Shown: piece after piece, positions 63,861 to 64,000 of the stretch
Position numbering within the stretch: the stretch's first letter is position 1
Layout of the letters: every line of letters starts with the position of its first letter
Origin: Sphingobium sp. OAS761
GTDB lineage: Bacteria; Pseudomonadota; Alphaproteobacteria; Sphingomonadales; Sphingomonadaceae
Assembly: GCF_024168485.1 (NCBI RefSeq)
Contig: NZ_JALJVY010000014.1
Span: forward strand, 1 to 64,000
Direction: 5' to 3'
Length of the DNA stretch: 64,000 nucleotides
Translations under genes and position numbers: made by a program
The notes under the pieces: generated by a model
Told to the model about the DNA's origin: nothing
What the model saw: only the letters and a program-made list of their open reading frames with translations
Database searches by the model: none

Positions 63861-64000
63861 ATGTTCTCAACCTGCGCCGGCGCAGACAGCCGCTACCAAG
63901 TAAGCGCTGGCGGTGTTTGGCCCACTTCGGCAACCAGCGATAGCGTCCATTTCTTGCGCGAATGGCTTCGCAATCCCACAAGTACCGCTGCACTCGCTCC
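63861..64000 (+). CDS. Start of a phospholipid-methyltransferase-like gene (cut by the window)
   Basis: An ATG with GGAGCG seven bases upstream opens a frame through the window end, giving 46 residues. DSVHFLREWLRNPTSTAALAP resembles the N-terminal segment (FxRxWLRNPxxTAAVxPSS) of PmtA-like phospholipid N-methyltransferases and related rRNA-dimethyltransferase-fold proteins. The SAM-binding motifs would lie beyond the edge. Confidence 0.55.
   Translation, partial: MFSTCAGADSRYQVSAGGVWPTSATSDSVHFLREWLRNPTSTAALA

Noticed and set aside
1..64000. CRISPR arrays, insertion sequences, rRNA genes, riboswitches
   Set aside because: I looked for regularly spaced repeats, transposase motifs with terminal inverted repeats, and rRNA or riboswitch-like conserved stretches and found none that I could support by eye.

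Overview
The window reads as chromosomal DNA of a GC-rich alphaproteobacterium, most probably a sphingomonad (Sphingomonadaceae). The evidence is the CckA kinase, two SOS boxes of the alphaproteobacterial GTTC-N7-GTTC type, an imuA-imuB-dnaE2 mutagenesis cassette, the cytochrome oxidase order ctaC-ctaD-ctaB-small ORF-ctaG-ctaE-DUF983-SURF1-thrC, a dapA-smpB-DUF2062-cckA run, and a lysis pair of the kind used by alphaproteobacterial gene transfer agents. Genus was not determined; no rRNA or other species marker is present.

Layout. 1-5.3 kb holds a CHAP peptidase, recF, a lipoprotein, a VOC protein, a peroxiredoxin, a Tat-exported dienelactone hydrolase and an ArsR/SRPBCC pair. 5.3-11.3 kb is the SOS cassette (dnaE2, imuB, imuA, all minus strand) behind a LexA box. 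11.3-14.3 kb has a sugar/choline nucleotidyltransferase, a polysaccharide flippase and a transglutaminase. 14.5-20.7 kb is a minus-strand housekeeping run: dapA, smpB, DUF2062, cckA, a single-domain response regulator and SOS-controlled recA. 20.8-28.9 kb holds a lytic transglycosylase, greB, a divergent AmpR-like regulator/B3 metallo-beta-lactamase pair, a 61-residue protein, a soluble chemoreceptor-like protein, PPK2 and a TraB-like (DUF5694) protein. 29-33 kb carries aspS, rnd and two small proteins. 32.9-33.7 kb is a muramidase-holin pair. 33.8-37 kb has a structured intergenic region with a micro-ORF, a lipoprotein, a methyltransferase and thrC. 37-43.5 kb is the aa3-type oxidase locus. 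43.8-48.8 kb runs pyrE, pdxJ, acpS, lepB, an AI-2E permease, a small protein, an FKBP and rpsU. 49-57.2 kb is catabolic: class II aldolase, fused 5-oxoprolinase/hydantoinase and a paoABC aldehyde oxidoreductase operon. A tRNA-Gly(GCC) follows at 57.4 kb. Beyond it lies an accessory-looking block: a periplasmic molybdenum hydroxylase operon (2Fe-2S subunit, dihaem cytochrome c, Moco subunit), an AraC regulator, an SDR and the start of a methyltransferase-like gene cut by the window edge.

How the parts connect. recA and imuA-imuB-dnaE2 each sit behind a LexA box, so they should be induced together by DNA damage. The ctaC-to-SURF1 genes supply subunits, haem O, copper insertion and assembly for one terminal oxidase. 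Both molybdenum hydroxylases appear to be exported by Tat. The paoABC type carries FAD and an extra 4Fe-4S cluster, while the second has a cytochrome c as its likely electron exit. The muramidase-holin pair probably releases gene transfer agent particles encoded elsewhere, and CckA in the same window is a known GTA regulator in Rhodobacter.

Most interesting items: the GTA-type lysis cassette; a B3 beta-lactamase with Glu in place of the first zinc-ligand His, beside an AmpR-like gene; an orphan structured leader with a perfect Shine-Dalgarno and an 18-codon ORF; a 45-residue membrane protein translationally coupled between ctaB and ctaG; and the tRNA-Gly-flanked oxidoreductase block. I found no insertion sequence, CRISPR array or rRNA gene.
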